Assembly: GCF_003955685.1 (NCBI RefSeq)
Contig: NZ_RXHJ01000006.1
Location: 175,296-239,295 of the forward strand
Length of the DNA stretch: 64,000 bases
Origin: Corynebacterium hylobatis
GTDB taxonomy: Bacteria; Actinomycetota; Actinomycetes; Mycobacteriales; Mycobacteriaceae
Reading direction: 5' to 3'
The translations under genes were made by a program, and so were the position numbers. Each line of letters begins with the position of its first letter. The first letter of the stretch is position 1. This document shows, in pieces, positions 8,932 to 16,787 of this stretch. Below the pieces are notes generated by a model. The model had not been told where the DNA came from. It made no database searches and saw only the letters and a list, made by a program, of their open reading frames with translations.

Positions 8932-8975
8932 GAGGGCTCCGGCCGCCATGTATTCGGAGCCCTCACTGCGTTTTT
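8932..8975 (+). terminator. Intrinsic terminator of the FAH-amidohydrolase operon
   Basis: A perfect 10-bp stem GAGGGCTCCG/CGGAGCCCTC around a 13-nt loop, followed by TTTTT, 10 bp after the amidohydrolase stop. Confidence 0.85.
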
Positions 8976-9046
8976 CGCAGGATAAAACAAATGCCTGACG
9001 CAAGTTTCCTCATCACCTCCCCACAGAAATCCCTACCCTGGGAACC

Positions 9047-9742
9047 ATGAAGAAACTCGGCCTCATCGGTGGCACCGGTCCGGAATCGACACTCATCTAC
9101 TACAGGCGCCTGCATGAGAGCGTGCAGGCGGCCGCCGGGGAGACGGTCATCCCGCCGATGACCATCGAGAACCTCAGCGCCTTCACGGTCTTCGAGTACC
9201 TGGGGGACGGGGGCGTCGACAAGCTGCACGACTACCTGCTCGAGGGGATCAACAACCTCGCGGCCGCGGGGGCGGAGTTCGCGGCGCTGAGCGCGAACAC
9301 CACGCACATCGTCATCGACCGGCTGCGGGAGACCTCCCCCCTGCCGCTGGCCAGCTCCATCGACTCCACCCGGCGCGCAGTCGCGGACGCGGGCGTGGAG
9401 TCCGTCGCGCTGCTGGGCACGGAGTTCACGATGGTCAATGATTTCCTCGCCGGGCCGTTGCGCGAGGACGGCGTGCACGTGGCGATCCCCGACCCCGACG
9501 AGGTCGCCTACATCCAGGACAAGATCGCCACCGAGCTTGAGCTGGGGATTATCCGGGAGGAGACGCAGGAGGGATTCCTGGGGATCATCAACCGTCTCAT
9601 CGCCGATGATGGGGTGGAACTGATCATTCTGGCCTGCACGGAACTGCCGCTGCTCTTTCCGCAGGGCACCCTGCCGGTTCCGGGCCTGGACACCATCGAC
9701 CCGCATGTCGAGGATCTCACCCGCGCGATCCTGGCGGACTGA
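9047..9742 (+). CDS. Aspartate/glutamate racemase-family protein, single-cysteine type
   Basis: 231 aa with the N-terminal GLIGGTGPEST and the second catalytic motif LACTELPLL (Cys197). The first catalytic position, normally Cys in PCNTxH, is Ala83 (LSANTTH). E. coli YgeA (L-DER) also lacks the first Cys (Thr there), so a broad-specificity or altered racemase is possible. TACCCT lies 7 nt before the ATG, consistent with leaderless mRNA. The ALDH follows after 47 bp. Confidence 0.85.
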   Translation: MKKLGLIGGTGPESTLIYYRRLHESVQAAAGETVIPPMTIENLSAFTVFEYLGDGGVDKLHDYLLEGINNLAAAGAEFAALSANTTHIVIDRLRETSPLPLASSIDSTRRAVADAGVESVALLGTEFTMVNDFLAGPLREDGVHVAIPDPDEVAYIQDKIATELELGIIREETQEGFLGIINRLIADDGVELIILACTELPLLFPQGTLPVPGLDTIDPHVEDLTRAILAD

Positions 9743-9789
9743 TCCTGACGGGGTAGCCAGGAGCGGCAACCGTGACAAAGATGTAGAAC

Positions 9790-11268
9790 ATGACCACGTT
9801 GACCGTCACCTGCCCGGTCACCGGATCCCACATCGGTGATGTCCCGGCCCACTCCCCCGCCGCCACCCGCGACGCCTTCTCCCGCGCCCGCCTCGCCCAG
9901 CAGAGTTGGGCCACCACGCCGGTGGCCGAGCGGAAACAGATCATGCTGCGCCTGCACGATCTGCTGCTGGAACGCCAGGCCGAGTTCCTGGACATCATCC
10001 AGGACGAGACGGGCAAGAACCGGGGCAGCGCCTTCGATGAGATTCTCGACGTCGCCGTCACCGCCCGCCACTACGCCCACGCCGCCCCGCGCCTGCTCCG
10101 CCCGCGCCAGGTCCGGGGTGCGGTGCCGCTGCTCACCCGCACCCACATCGAGCGCGCGCCTGTGGGCGTGGTGGGTATCATCTCGCCGTGGAACTACCCC
10201 CTCTCCCTGGCGCTTTCCGACGCCATCCCCGCCCTGCTCGCCGGCAACGCCGTCGTACTCAAGCCGGACGAGAAGACACCGTTCACGGCTCTGCGCGCCG
10301 CCGCCCTCCTGCAGGAGGCGGGACTGCCCAAGGACGTGCTGCAGGTGCTCACCGGCACCGGACCGGTGGTCGGTGACACCATCGCCCGGGAATGCGATTA
10401 CCTCATGTTCACCGGTTCCAACGCAGTGGGCCGGGAGCTGGGTGCCGTCGCTGGGGAACGGCTCATCGGCTTCTCCGCCGAGCTCGGCGGCAAGAACCCG
10501 CTCATCGTCCTGCCCTCAGCGGATGTGGAGCGCACCGCCCGTGGGGCTGTGGCGGCGTGCTTCGCCAACTCCGGTCAGCTGTGCATCTCCATCGAGCGGA
10601 TCTACGTGCACCAGGACATCGCCGGGGAATTCATCCCCGCCTTCATCGAGGCCACCGAGGCCATGCGCATCGGAACGGGCAGAGAGTGGACCACCGACAT
10701 GGGCTCACTCATCTCACCGGAGCACCGCCTCAAGGTCACCGAGCTTGTTAGCGACGCCCTCTCCCGCGGCGCCACCCTCCTCACCGGCGGGCGCGCGCTC
10801 GATGAGCTGGGTCCTGCCTTCTACTCCCCCACCATCCTCACGGACGTGCCCACCGATGCCCGCCTCTTCGACGAGGAGACCTTCGGCCCGGTCGTGGCGC
10901 TGACCATCGTCGACACCGTCGACGAAGCCGTGGCCAGGGCGAACGAATCGGATTACGGCCTCAACGCCTCCGTGTGGGGTGCGGTGGCGGAGGCCCGCCG
11001 GGTGGCTTCCCGCCTGAACGTGGGAACCGTCAACATCAACGAGGGTTTCGCCGCCACCTGGGCCTCCCTCGACGCGCCCATGGGTGGCTGGCGGCAGTCC
11101 GGGGTGGGCCGGCGCCACGGTGATGCCGGTCTGCTCAAGTACACCGAGGCACGTACCGTCGCGGTCCAGCGCGGCGTGGCGCTCAGCGGTTCCCCGGGTG
11201 TGCCGCGGGAGCGCTACGCACAGATGGTGTCCACGGCCCTGCGCTACGGACGGGCGCTGCTGCGTTAG
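9790..11268 (+). CDS. NAD(P)-dependent aldehyde dehydrogenase, succinate-semialdehyde dehydrogenase-like (GabD2 type)
   Basis: 492 aa. Catalytic C265 (NSGQLC) and E231 (FSAELGGKNP) are present, with SPWNYP for the oxyanion Asn and FTGSNAVGRE in the cofactor site. The overall similarity is to actinobacterial GabD2/Rv1731-type enzymes that oxidise succinate semialdehyde to succinate, but other aldehydes are possible. The stop overlaps the convergent DUF4334 gene by 4 nt. Confidence 0.85.
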   Translation: MTTLTVTCPVTGSHIGDVPAHSPAATRDAFSRARLAQQSWATTPVAERKQIMLRLHDLLLERQAEFLDIIQDETGKNRGSAFDEILDVAVTARHYAHAAPRLLRPRQVRGAVPLLTRTHIERAPVGVVGIISPWNYPLSLALSDAIPALLAGNAVVLKPDEKTPFTALRAAALLQEAGLPKDVLQVLTGTGPVVGDTIARECDYLMFTGSNAVGRELGAVAGERLIGFSAELGGKNPLIVLPSADVERTARGAVAACFANSGQLCISIERIYVHQDIAGEFIPAFIEATEAMRIGTGREWTTDMGSLISPEHRLKVTELVSDALSRGATLLTGGRALDELGPAFYSPTILTDVPTDARLFDEETFGPVVALTIVDTVDEAVARANESDYGLNASVWGAVAEARRVASRLNVGTVNINEGFAATWASLDAPMGGWRQSGVGRRHGDAGLLKYTEARTVAVQRGVALSGSPGVPRERYAQMVSTALRYGRALLR

Positions 11269-11807
11269 GTGACAGGGGCCTCCCGGCGCAGCAGGAAGAA
11301 GAAGGGTTCAGCCAGTCCCCGGAGGTCCATCACGCCGAGGAGGGTGTCGCCATCGAGGCGGCGGAAGTGGTCGTTGATGGGCTGGGCGTCGTAGACCATC
11401 GTCGCCGTGGATGCCCCGCGGTGGTCGACCATGCGCAACCGCGCCCCGGGCCGGCGGGTCCGTAGCAGGGACAGAACCTGCCGGGCCACGGCGGCGAGCA
11501 CCGGATTGCGGGCGAGGCAGGGAAACCTCACCGCCAGCCCGACGGGAAGCAGAGCCGGGTTCACGGCGAACAGTGATCCGGGGCGCCCGAAGACGAGCGG
11601 ATCCACCTCCTCCGCCGAGACGAAGCGCTTCCCGTACCAGCCGTAGGCCCCCAGCAACCCGTCGAGGGGGCTGCCGGTGGGCACTTCCGTACCGGCCCAG
11701 CGGCCGCTCAGCTCCTCGACCGCCACTGCCGGGAGGGCATCGAAGATCTCCAGAGCGCGGGCCAGGCCCACGCCCCGTCCCAGTTCAGCGGTGAGGTCGG
11801 CCGTCAT
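11265..11807 (-). CDS. GXWXG / DUF4334 domain protein
   Basis: 180 aa. The N-terminal half contains ELSGRWAGTEVPTG, the GXWXG motif, followed by LLGAYGWYGKRF. The C-terminal part matches the DUF4334 pattern with MVYDAQPINDHFR and DTLLGVMDL. Function is unknown; the protein appears cytosolic. The start at 11807 removes an Arg/His-rich non-conserved extension. It ends convergently on the ALDH and begins 17 bp after the stop of the small monooxygenase-like gene, so the two are probably co-transcribed. Confidence 0.8.
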   Translation of the reverse strand: MTADLTAELGRGVGLARALEIFDALPAVAVEELSGRWAGTEVPTGSPLDGLLGAYGWYGKRFVSAEEVDPLVFGRPGSLFAVNPALLPVGLAVRFPCLARNPVLAAVARQVLSLLRTRRPGARLRMVDHRGASTATMVYDAQPINDHFRRLDGDTLLGVMDLRGLAEPFFFLLRREAPVT

Positions 11808-11824
11808 GGGGGGATCCTGCGGGC

Positions 11825-12133
11825 TCAGCGCTCGAGCACCGCATGGTCGATCCGGGAGAGTCCCTCGTTGACCTGGTAGGAGGTGGCGGTAATGTCGGTG
11901 ATGCCGAAGCCTGTCAGGCGGGCGGTGTGCTTCTCCACGTAGACCGCAGCACTCGCCGCATCCGCGAACAGGTAGACGCCGCCGGCGACCTGGCGCTGCG
12001 GATCCTCCGTCCACACCTTCCAGATCAGACCTTCCTGGCCGGCGATGTCGGCGGCCAGGTCGGCATAGGCGGCCTCGGCCTCGGCGCCGAAGGGTCCGGT
12101 GGAGGGGAACTCGAAAACCAGGAGCTGTGCCAT
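11825..12133 (-). CDS. YdhR-type putative monooxygenase (ferredoxin-like fold)
   Basis: 102 aa. The pattern of two beta-alpha-beta repeats with WKVWTEDPQRQVAGGVYLF matches the YdhR family, small dimeric alpha-beta barrel proteins proposed to act as cofactor-free monooxygenases. TAGCCT lies 6 nt before the ATG, suggesting a leaderless transcript. It sits between the DUF4334 gene and the MarR gene, all on the minus strand; the MarR stop is 20 bp upstream of its ATG. Confidence 0.8.
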   Translation of the reverse strand: MAQLLVFEFPSTGPFGAEAEAAYADLAADIAGQEGLIWKVWTEDPQRQVAGGVYLFADAASAAVYVEKHTARLTGFGITDITATSYQVNEGLSRIDHAVLER

Positions 12134-12153
12134 GTGCCCAGGCTACGGGAAAA

Positions 12154-12645
12154 TCAGCGTGCCAGACCCGGCGCGTCGACCGCCTCGACGATGCTGGCCG
12201 TCACCTCCCCGAGGGCGTCGATCTGCTGCGGGGAAAGGTGGTCGAAGACGTAACGGCGCACCGCCTCGACATGGCCGGGGGCGGCTGCGGCCACCTTCGC
12301 GATCCCGTCCTCGGTGAGCTGGGCGAGGGTGTAGCGGCCGTCGGCGGGGTCGGGGATGCGGCGGACCCAGCCGGCCTTCTCCAGGCGGGTGATCACCCGC
12401 GAGAGGTGCGGCAGTTTCATGTTGGCCACCACCGCCAGTTCACTGAGGCGGATGGAGGCGTCCGGTGCCTGGGAGATCTGGGAGAGGGCGTTGTACTCGG
12501 CCAGGGAGAGGCCAGCGTCCTCCCGCAGCTGCGCGTCGAGGCGGCCCGGCAGCCATTCCAGGACGGACCAGAGGGAGAGCCAGGTGTCCATCTCCTTCGG
12601 GTTCAGCCAGCGTGCGGTGTCAGCGGAGTTCATGGATGCCATCAT
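12154..12645 (-). CDS. MarR-family transcriptional regulator
   Basis: 163 aa. A winged HTH covers about residues 45-110 (LSLAEYNALSQISQ, VANMKLPHLSRVITRLEKAGWVRR), with dimerisation helices at both ends. The start at 12645 was chosen because TAAAGT (12653-12658) is 7 nt upstream, giving a leaderless transcript; ATGs at 12642 and 12633 are alternatives. Its -10 is covered by a perfect 14+1+14 palindrome that also covers the -35 of the divergent reductase gene, implying autoregulation plus control of the reductase, with a ligand presumably related to the reductase substrate. Confidence 0.88.
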   Translation of the reverse strand: MMASMNSADTARWLNPKEMDTWLSLWSVLEWLPGRLDAQLREDAGLSLAEYNALSQISQAPDASIRLSELAVVANMKLPHLSRVITRLEKAGWVRRIPDPADGRYTLAQLTEDGIAKVAAAAPGHVEAVRRYVFDHLSPQQIDALGEVTASIVEAVDAPGLAR

Positions 12646-12652
12646 AGTAGTC

Positions 12653-12681
12653 ACTTTACACGTCAACTTGACGTGTAAAGT
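12653..12681. promoter_or_regulatory. MarR operator: perfect 29-bp palindrome
   Basis: Arms ACTTTACACGTCAA and TTGACGTGTAAAGT flank one central base. It contains the MarR -10 (minus strand TAAAGT) and, on the plus strand, TTGACG (12668-12673), which is 17 bp from TAGAGT (12691-12696), a good promoter for the divergent gene. Confidence 0.85.
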
Positions 12682-12700
12682 CATTCACCCTAGAGTGGGG

Positions 12701-12712
12701 TTTACACGTCAA
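12701..12712. promoter_or_regulatory. Third operator half-site
   Basis: TTTACACGTCAA exactly repeats one arm of the palindrome at 12653 and sits at the predicted transcription start of the reductase gene. Confidence 0.65.
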
Positions 12713-12745
12713 GCCATAACAAACCTTTAACCCATAGGAGCCCCT

Positions 12746-13861
12746 GTGACTCTCAACGAGAACACCCCCGGCCTCGGCCTCACCGAACTTCCCGCCCCGG
12801 ACGGCACCGTCCTCGTCGTCGGTGACGGCGGCCTGATCGGCAGCTACGCCGCCCGCCAGTACAGCCAGCTGGGCTGGCCGGTGCACGGCATCAGCCGTCG
12901 CGAGCTTGCCGACGCCGAGTGGACCCACCACAGCGCCGACCTCCTCGACACCGAGGCCCTCACCGAGCTCATCTCCTCCACCGAGGGCCTGAAGGACACC
13001 ACCCACCTGGTCTTCGGCGCGTACATCGAGAAGCCGACCGACCCGGAGCTCATCGAGATCAATGACGCCCTGCTCATCAGCACCCTCGACGCCCTCAAGA
13101 ACGCCGGTGTCCCGCTGCGTCATGTCACCATCTACCAGGGCGGCAAGGCCTACGGCCACCACCTCGGCTTCTTCAACACCCCGGCCAAGGAATCCGACCC
13201 GCGCCTGCTCGCCCCGCACTTCTATGACACCCAGGAGGACATCCTCCGCGAGCGGGCCGAAGAGGGCGGTTTCTCCTTCACCGCGCTGCGCCCCGAGGGG
13301 GTCACCGGCTACGCCACCGGCAACCCGATGAACCTGCTGCTGGTCATCGGCGTCTACGCCGCGATCTCCAAGGAGCTCGGCCTGCCCATGCGCTTCCCGG
13401 GTACCCGCGAGGCCTATGACGTCCTCTACCAGACCACCGACGCCGAGCTGCTGGCCCGCGCGACCGTCTGGGCCGGTTCCGCCGAGAAGGCGAAGAACGA
13501 GATCTTCAACGTCAACAACGGCGACCAGTTCCGCTGGGCCCAGCTGTGGCCGCGCTTCGCCGAGCACTTCGGCATGGACTACGCCCCGACCCAGCAGATG
13601 TCCCTGTCCGAGACCATACCGCAGCTCGCCCACGTGTGGGAGCGCCTCGTCGAGCGCCACGGCCTGGTGGACACCCCCTTCGACAAGCTTGTCGGCTGGG
13701 GTGTGGGTGACTTCCTCTTCCACCACGAGGCCGACAACATCACCTCCACCGTGAAGGTGAGGCAGGCCGGCTTCGCCGATGTGCTGGACACCGAGACCCG
13801 CCTGCTGCAGCTCTTCGACCGTCTCGTCGAGGACAAGGTGCTGCCGCCGTTCCGGGGCTAG
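12746..13861 (+). CDS. PRISE-type 1,4-enone reductase (progesterone 5beta-reductase/iridoid synthase-like SDR)
   Basis: 371 aa extended SDR. The Rossmann motif VVGDGGLIGSYAARQ is near residue 25, and a HVTIYQGGKAYGHHLG segment follows about 110 residues later. The layout and C-terminus match PRISE reductases, which reduce the C=C bond of enones with NADPH. The start is GTG 12746, with TAGGAG 5 nt upstream. It is divergent from the MarR gene and controlled by its palindrome. The physiological substrate in corynebacteria is unknown; detoxification of reactive enones is an inference. Confidence 0.8.
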   Translation: MTLNENTPGLGLTELPAPDGTVLVVGDGGLIGSYAARQYSQLGWPVHGISRRELADAEWTHHSADLLDTEALTELISSTEGLKDTTHLVFGAYIEKPTDPELIEINDALLISTLDALKNAGVPLRHVTIYQGGKAYGHHLGFFNTPAKESDPRLLAPHFYDTQEDILRERAEEGGFSFTALRPEGVTGYATGNPMNLLLVIGVYAAISKELGLPMRFPGTREAYDVLYQTTDAELLARATVWAGSAEKAKNEIFNVNNGDQFRWAQLWPRFAEHFGMDYAPTQQMSLSETIPQLAHVWERLVERHGLVDTPFDKLVGWGVGDFLFHHEADNITSTVKVRQAGFADVLDTETRLLQLFDRLVEDKVLPPFRG

Positions 13862-13880
13862 AACGCACCCGCCAAAAAGT

Positions 13881-13910
13881 AGCCGCCGTCCCCTCGCTGG
13901 AACGGCGGCT
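13881..13910. terminator. Bidirectional terminator between convergent genes
   Basis: A 9-bp stem AGCCGCCGT/ACGGCGGCT with a 12-nt loop. On the minus strand it is followed by ACTTTTTGG, a proper T-run for the CsbD/MT0933-like gene; the plus-strand side has only ATTTC. Confidence 0.75.
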
Positions 13911-13919
13911 CCGGCATTT

Positions 13920-14159
13920 CTAAGCCGACGGCCCCGGGTCCGCCTGCGGGTCGTCGCCGGCCTCGGCATCGGCCCGGTTGTCATCTCCGCTGCCGACGCG
14001 CTTGTCGGCGGCGTCCCGGATACCGGAGATGTGCCCGGCCTTGTCCTCCCCGAGGCGCCTGGTGGCCTGCTCCTCCGCCTTGTCCAGCAGGGCGTCGGTC
14101 TTCCCCTCGTCCTTGAGGAACTCGCCCGCCTTACCCTTGGCTTTATCCATGAAACCCAT
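13920..14159 (-). CDS. Small hydrophilic MT0933-antitoxin-like/CsbD-like protein
   Basis: 79 aa beginning MGFMDKAKGKAGEFL, highly charged and Lys/Asp/Glu-rich throughout, ending in an acidic Pro-containing tail. It resembles the MT0933-type proteins annotated as antitoxins in actinobacteria and also CsbD stress proteins; no partner toxin is adjacent. The start at 14159 leaves a 9-nt spacer from GGAAGGA; an ATG two codons upstream (14165) would be too close. Function unproven. Confidence 0.65.
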   Translation of the reverse strand: MGFMDKAKGKAGEFLKDEGKTDALLDKAEEQATRRLGEDKAGHISGIRDAADKRVGSGDDNRADAEAGDDPQADPGPSA

Positions 14160-14262
14160 TTCCATCGGTCCTTCCGGTCGTTGATCACTGGTGCCTCCGA
14201 CGGTACGCACGGTCGGGCCGACGCGCCGCCCGCGGGCGCAGGCGTGACCGGATCTTGACCCC

Positions 14263-14502
14263 TCAGCGATCGAAGAGCACCGAATCCAGCTCTCCGTGCC
14301 GGGAGCATTCGGCCAGCCAGCCGGTCGGCCGGACCTGGACCTTCATGCGTCGGCCGCAGAGCTGGCACCAGCGCGGCGGCTCCAGGCCCGCGGCGGCGCC
14401 GATCGACAGCATGCGCTCCGCGTCGACACCGATCCGCGCGCCGGTGTTGGGATGGAAGATGGGCCCCTCCCCCGCCACACACGCCGCAGCCAGTTCGCCC
14501 AC
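14263..14502 (-). CDS. bsaP: Biotin synthase auxiliary protein-like small Cys protein
   Basis: 79 aa starting at GTG 14502, which lies 1 nt beyond the bioB stop, so translation is coupled. Cysteines are C8, C46-x-x-C49 and C66, sufficient for an iron-sulfur or zinc site. In mycobacteria and corynebacteria a small protein encoded directly after bioB (BsaP, Rv1590) is needed for biotin synthase function; position, length and Cys pattern agree. Naming rests on these features rather than on an alignment. Confidence 0.75.
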   Translation of the reverse strand: MGELAAACVAGEGPIFHPNTGARIGVDAERMLSIGAAAGLEPPRWCQLCGRRMKVQVRPTGWLAECSRHGELDSVLFDR

Positions 14503-14503
14503 C

Positions 14504-15499
14504 CTAGATCACCTGGCCGACGGCCTTGATCGGGATGCGCAGACCCTCGAGCATGTCGAGGTCCTTCTCCAGCGGGCGGCCCAGGGTGGTGAGGTAGTTG
14601 CCCACGATCAGGGCATTCGCACCACCGTTGAGGCCCTGCTCGACGCCGAGGTCACCCAGCGTCAGCTCGCGGCCACCGCCGAAGCGGAGGGTGACCTTCG
14701 GCATGGCCAGCCGCAGCATGGCGGTGGCTTTGAGGGCCTCGGCGGCGTCGATAAGCGGACGTCGTTCGAAGGGGGTGCCGGGGCGGGGGTCGAGGAAGTT
14801 GATGGGGACCTCCTCGGGGGCGAAGGCGGCGAGCTGGACGGCGAACTCGGCGCGCTGGGCCAGTGATTCGCCCATGCCGAGGATGCCGCCGGAGCAGACC
14901 TCGATGCCGGCGTCGCGGATCATCTCCAGGGTGCGGTGACGGTCGTCCCAGGTGTGGGTGGTGGCCACGCGCGGGAAGAAGGATCGGGCGGACTCGAGGT
15001 TGTGGTTGTAGCGTTTGACGCCGGCGGCCTTGAGGCGGTCGACCTGTTCCTGGGTGAGGATGCCCACCGAGACGGAGATGTTGATGTCCACCTCGGCCTG
15101 GACGGCGGTGATGGCCTCCTCGAGCTGGACCATGAGACGCTCGTCCGGGCCCTTGACGGCGGCGACAATGCAGAATTCGGTGGCGCCGGATTTCTGGGTC
15201 TGTTTGGCGGCCTCGACGAGCTCGGCGACGTCAAGCTGGATGGAACGCACCGGGGACTCGAAGAGCCCGGACTGGGAGCAGAAGTGGCAGTCCTCGGGGC
15301 AGCCGCCGGTCTTCAGCGAGATGATGCCTTCGATCTCGACCTCCTCGCCGCACCAGCGCAGGCGGACCTGGTGGGCGAGTTCGAGGAGTTCGGGGAGGTG
15401 GGTGTCGTCGAGTTCGAGGATCTCCAGGAGCTCGGGCTCGGTCAGACCTTCTCCCTGTTCGAGGACGGTCTGGCGGGCACGGTTGAGGATGTCGGGCAT
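14504..15499 (-). CDS. bioB: Biotin synthase
   Basis: 331 aa radical SAM enzyme inserting sulfur into dethiobiotin. The radical cluster motif is C67-x3-C71-x2-C74 ([12 protein letters not shown]). Further hallmarks are [24 protein letters not shown] and LRFGGGRE. The start at 15499 has AGGAG 5 nt upstream; the longer frame adds a non-conserved Pro/Arg extension. The promoter has AGCCTA/TAGGCT at 15537-15542 flanked by two BioQ-type boxes, indicating biotin-responsive repression. bsaP follows immediately. Confidence 0.97.
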   Translation of the reverse strand: MPDILNRARQTVLEQGEGLTEPELLEILELDDTHLPELLELAHQVRLRWCGEEVEIEGIISLKTGGCPEDCHFCSQSGLFESPVRSIQLDVAELVEAAKQTQKSGATEFCIVAAVKGPDERLMVQLEEAITAVQAEVDINISVSVGILTQEQVDRLKAAGVKRYNHNLESARSFFPRVATTHTWDDRHRTLEMIRDAGIEVCSGGILGMGESLAQRAEFAVQLAAFAPEEVPINFLDPRPGTPFERRPLIDAAEALKATAMLRLAMPKVTLRFGGGRELTLGDLGVEQGLNGGANALIVGNYLTTLGRPLEKDLDMLEGLRIPIKAVGQVI

Positions 15500-15514
15500 G
15501 TCGGCTCCTGTTAT

Positions 15515-15527
15515 TGAACGGTGTTTA
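15515..15527. promoter_or_regulatory. BioQ-type operator box 1
   Basis: TGAAC-GGT-GTTTA fits the 13-bp TGAAC-N3-GTTAC-like palindrome known for BioQ in Corynebacterium. It lies between the predicted bioB transcription start (near 15530) and the SD. Confidence 0.7.
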
Positions 15528-15545
15528 ACGGAGCCAAGCCTAATG

Positions 15546-15574
15546 CGCCCCCTTGAACATCGTTCAAGGGGGCG
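15546..15574. promoter_or_regulatory. BioQ-type operator box 2 within a 29-bp palindrome
   Basis: The core TGAAC-ATC-GTTCA (15554-15566) is extended to perfect 13-nt arms (CGCCCCCTTGAAC and its complement). It overlaps the -35 side of the bioB promoter. As RNA it could also form a strong hairpin after the baeRF-like gene, but no T-run follows. Confidence 0.75.
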
Positions 15575-15590
15575 GGGAACGGGGGTGGGG

Positions 15591-16676
15591 TCAGTAGCGG
15601 AAGATCGCGCCCGAGGCGTGGTTGCCCGGCAGTACAGTGACCACATCGATGCGGCCGCGGTTGGCCAGGGTGTTGGCGATGGCGGCGTCGAGCTCATCAG
15701 CCCGCGCGTCCTCGGTCAGCGCGCGCTCAGCCAGGACGAGGGTGTCCACACGGCCTGCGGCCGAATCGCTGCCGATCAGGCTGGTGTCATTGGTGGCCAG
15801 GCCGGTACCCAGCGCCTCGCCGAGACGATCCAGGGTGGCAGCGTGGCGGCGGCGCCCCTCATCGACCGCGATCGGCCAGGCCTTCTCGTGCAGCTGCTTC
15901 GGGCTGCGCTCAGTCGGGGAACCGGGTACGACCTCGGCCATCACCTTGATGGTCTTCATGTGCTCGGCCAGTGCTCCGCGGTACTCCTCGAGCGTGGCCA
16001 GGATCAGCGGGCGGCGGTCGTTGGTGAAGCGGGCCTCGACGGCCTTGCTCACCTGCTGGAGAAAACCGTTGAGCACGTTGTAGTCCCGCGGACCGTGGCC
16101 GTGGGCACCGGCGTGCACCGAGGACTGGTGCTGGAGCTGCGGCTCGCGGGTGTTCACACCCTCGGCCTCCTCATCCGAGGCAGGGATGGCACCCAGCGGG
16201 AGTTCCGTGATGGTGGCCCGGTCTCCCTCGAAGAGGCGGACCTTGTCGCGGCCGACGGCCAGGAGCAGGAACTCCTGGTCCTCGGTGAACAGCGGCAGGA
16301 TGGGGCGCAGGTTGGGGTGGTCACCGACGATGACGCCGGGGGTGAAGTCGCGGTCGGTGCGGAAATGGCGGCCACCGCCCGGATAGGCGTAGATGGCCAG
16401 GCCGTCAGCCTGCTCCTGCCAGAAGCGGCGGGAGTCGGCGAGTGACTGGATGGGGGCGAGCAGCGAGTCGGCGTCGACATCCGGGTAGCGTTCTGCAAGC
16501 TCCTTGCGGGCCTGCTCGAGCAGCGGACGCAGGCGCTGGGAATCGGTGAGAGTCTCGGCGCCGCCACGGTGAGTGGGGATCACGATGGAGACCGTGGGGC
16601 CGGGCCGCGTGGCCAGGTCACGGAGATCATCATGACGGACAGGGTCTGAGGCAGTGATGATGTTCCGGGTATTCAT
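15591..16676 (-). CDS. baeRF-family protein (bacterial eRF1-like domain)
   Basis: 361 aa soluble protein. The N-terminal [10 protein letters not shown], a central [23 protein letters not shown] strand block, and a C-terminal [11 protein letters not shown] / [12 protein letters not shown] / [18 protein letters not shown] segment match the bacterial archaeo-eukaryotic release factor families, which are thought to act on ribosomes, possibly in stress or hibernation. Biochemistry is largely unknown. AAGGTGG lies 5 nt before the ATG. Probably monocistronic; bioB downstream has its own promoter. Confidence 0.75.
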   Translation of the reverse strand: MNTRNIITASDPVRHDDLRDLATRPGPTVSIVIPTHRGGAETLTDSQRLRPLLEQARKELAERYPDVDADSLLAPIQSLADSRRFWQEQADGLAIYAYPGGGRHFRTDRDFTPGVIVGDHPNLRPILPLFTEDQEFLLLAVGRDKVRLFEGDRATITELPLGAIPASDEEAEGVNTREPQLQHQSSVHAGAHGHGPRDYNVLNGFLQQVSKAVEARFTNDRRPLILATLEEYRGALAEHMKTIKVMAEVVPGSPTERSPKQLHEKAWPIAVDEGRRRHAATLDRLGEALGTGLATNDTSLIGSDSAAGRVDTLVLAERALTEDARADELDAAIANTLANRGRIDVVTVLPGNHASGAIFRY

Positions 16677-16787
16677 GATTCCACCTTACGGATGAAACCT
16701 ATCGGTCGCCGTGAGTTTCCCAATCCGTGACCTGCCGTTCTCCGGCAATCACCGGGTGCGCGCACATGACTAGATAGGTTGGAGTCC

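Noticed and set aside
12656..14482. 608-codon minus-strand frame opposite the enone reductase
   Set aside because: It is the antisense shadow of a GC-rich gene: no start signal, Gly/Ala/Val-biased composition, and it runs through the real reductase, antitoxin-like and bsaP genes.
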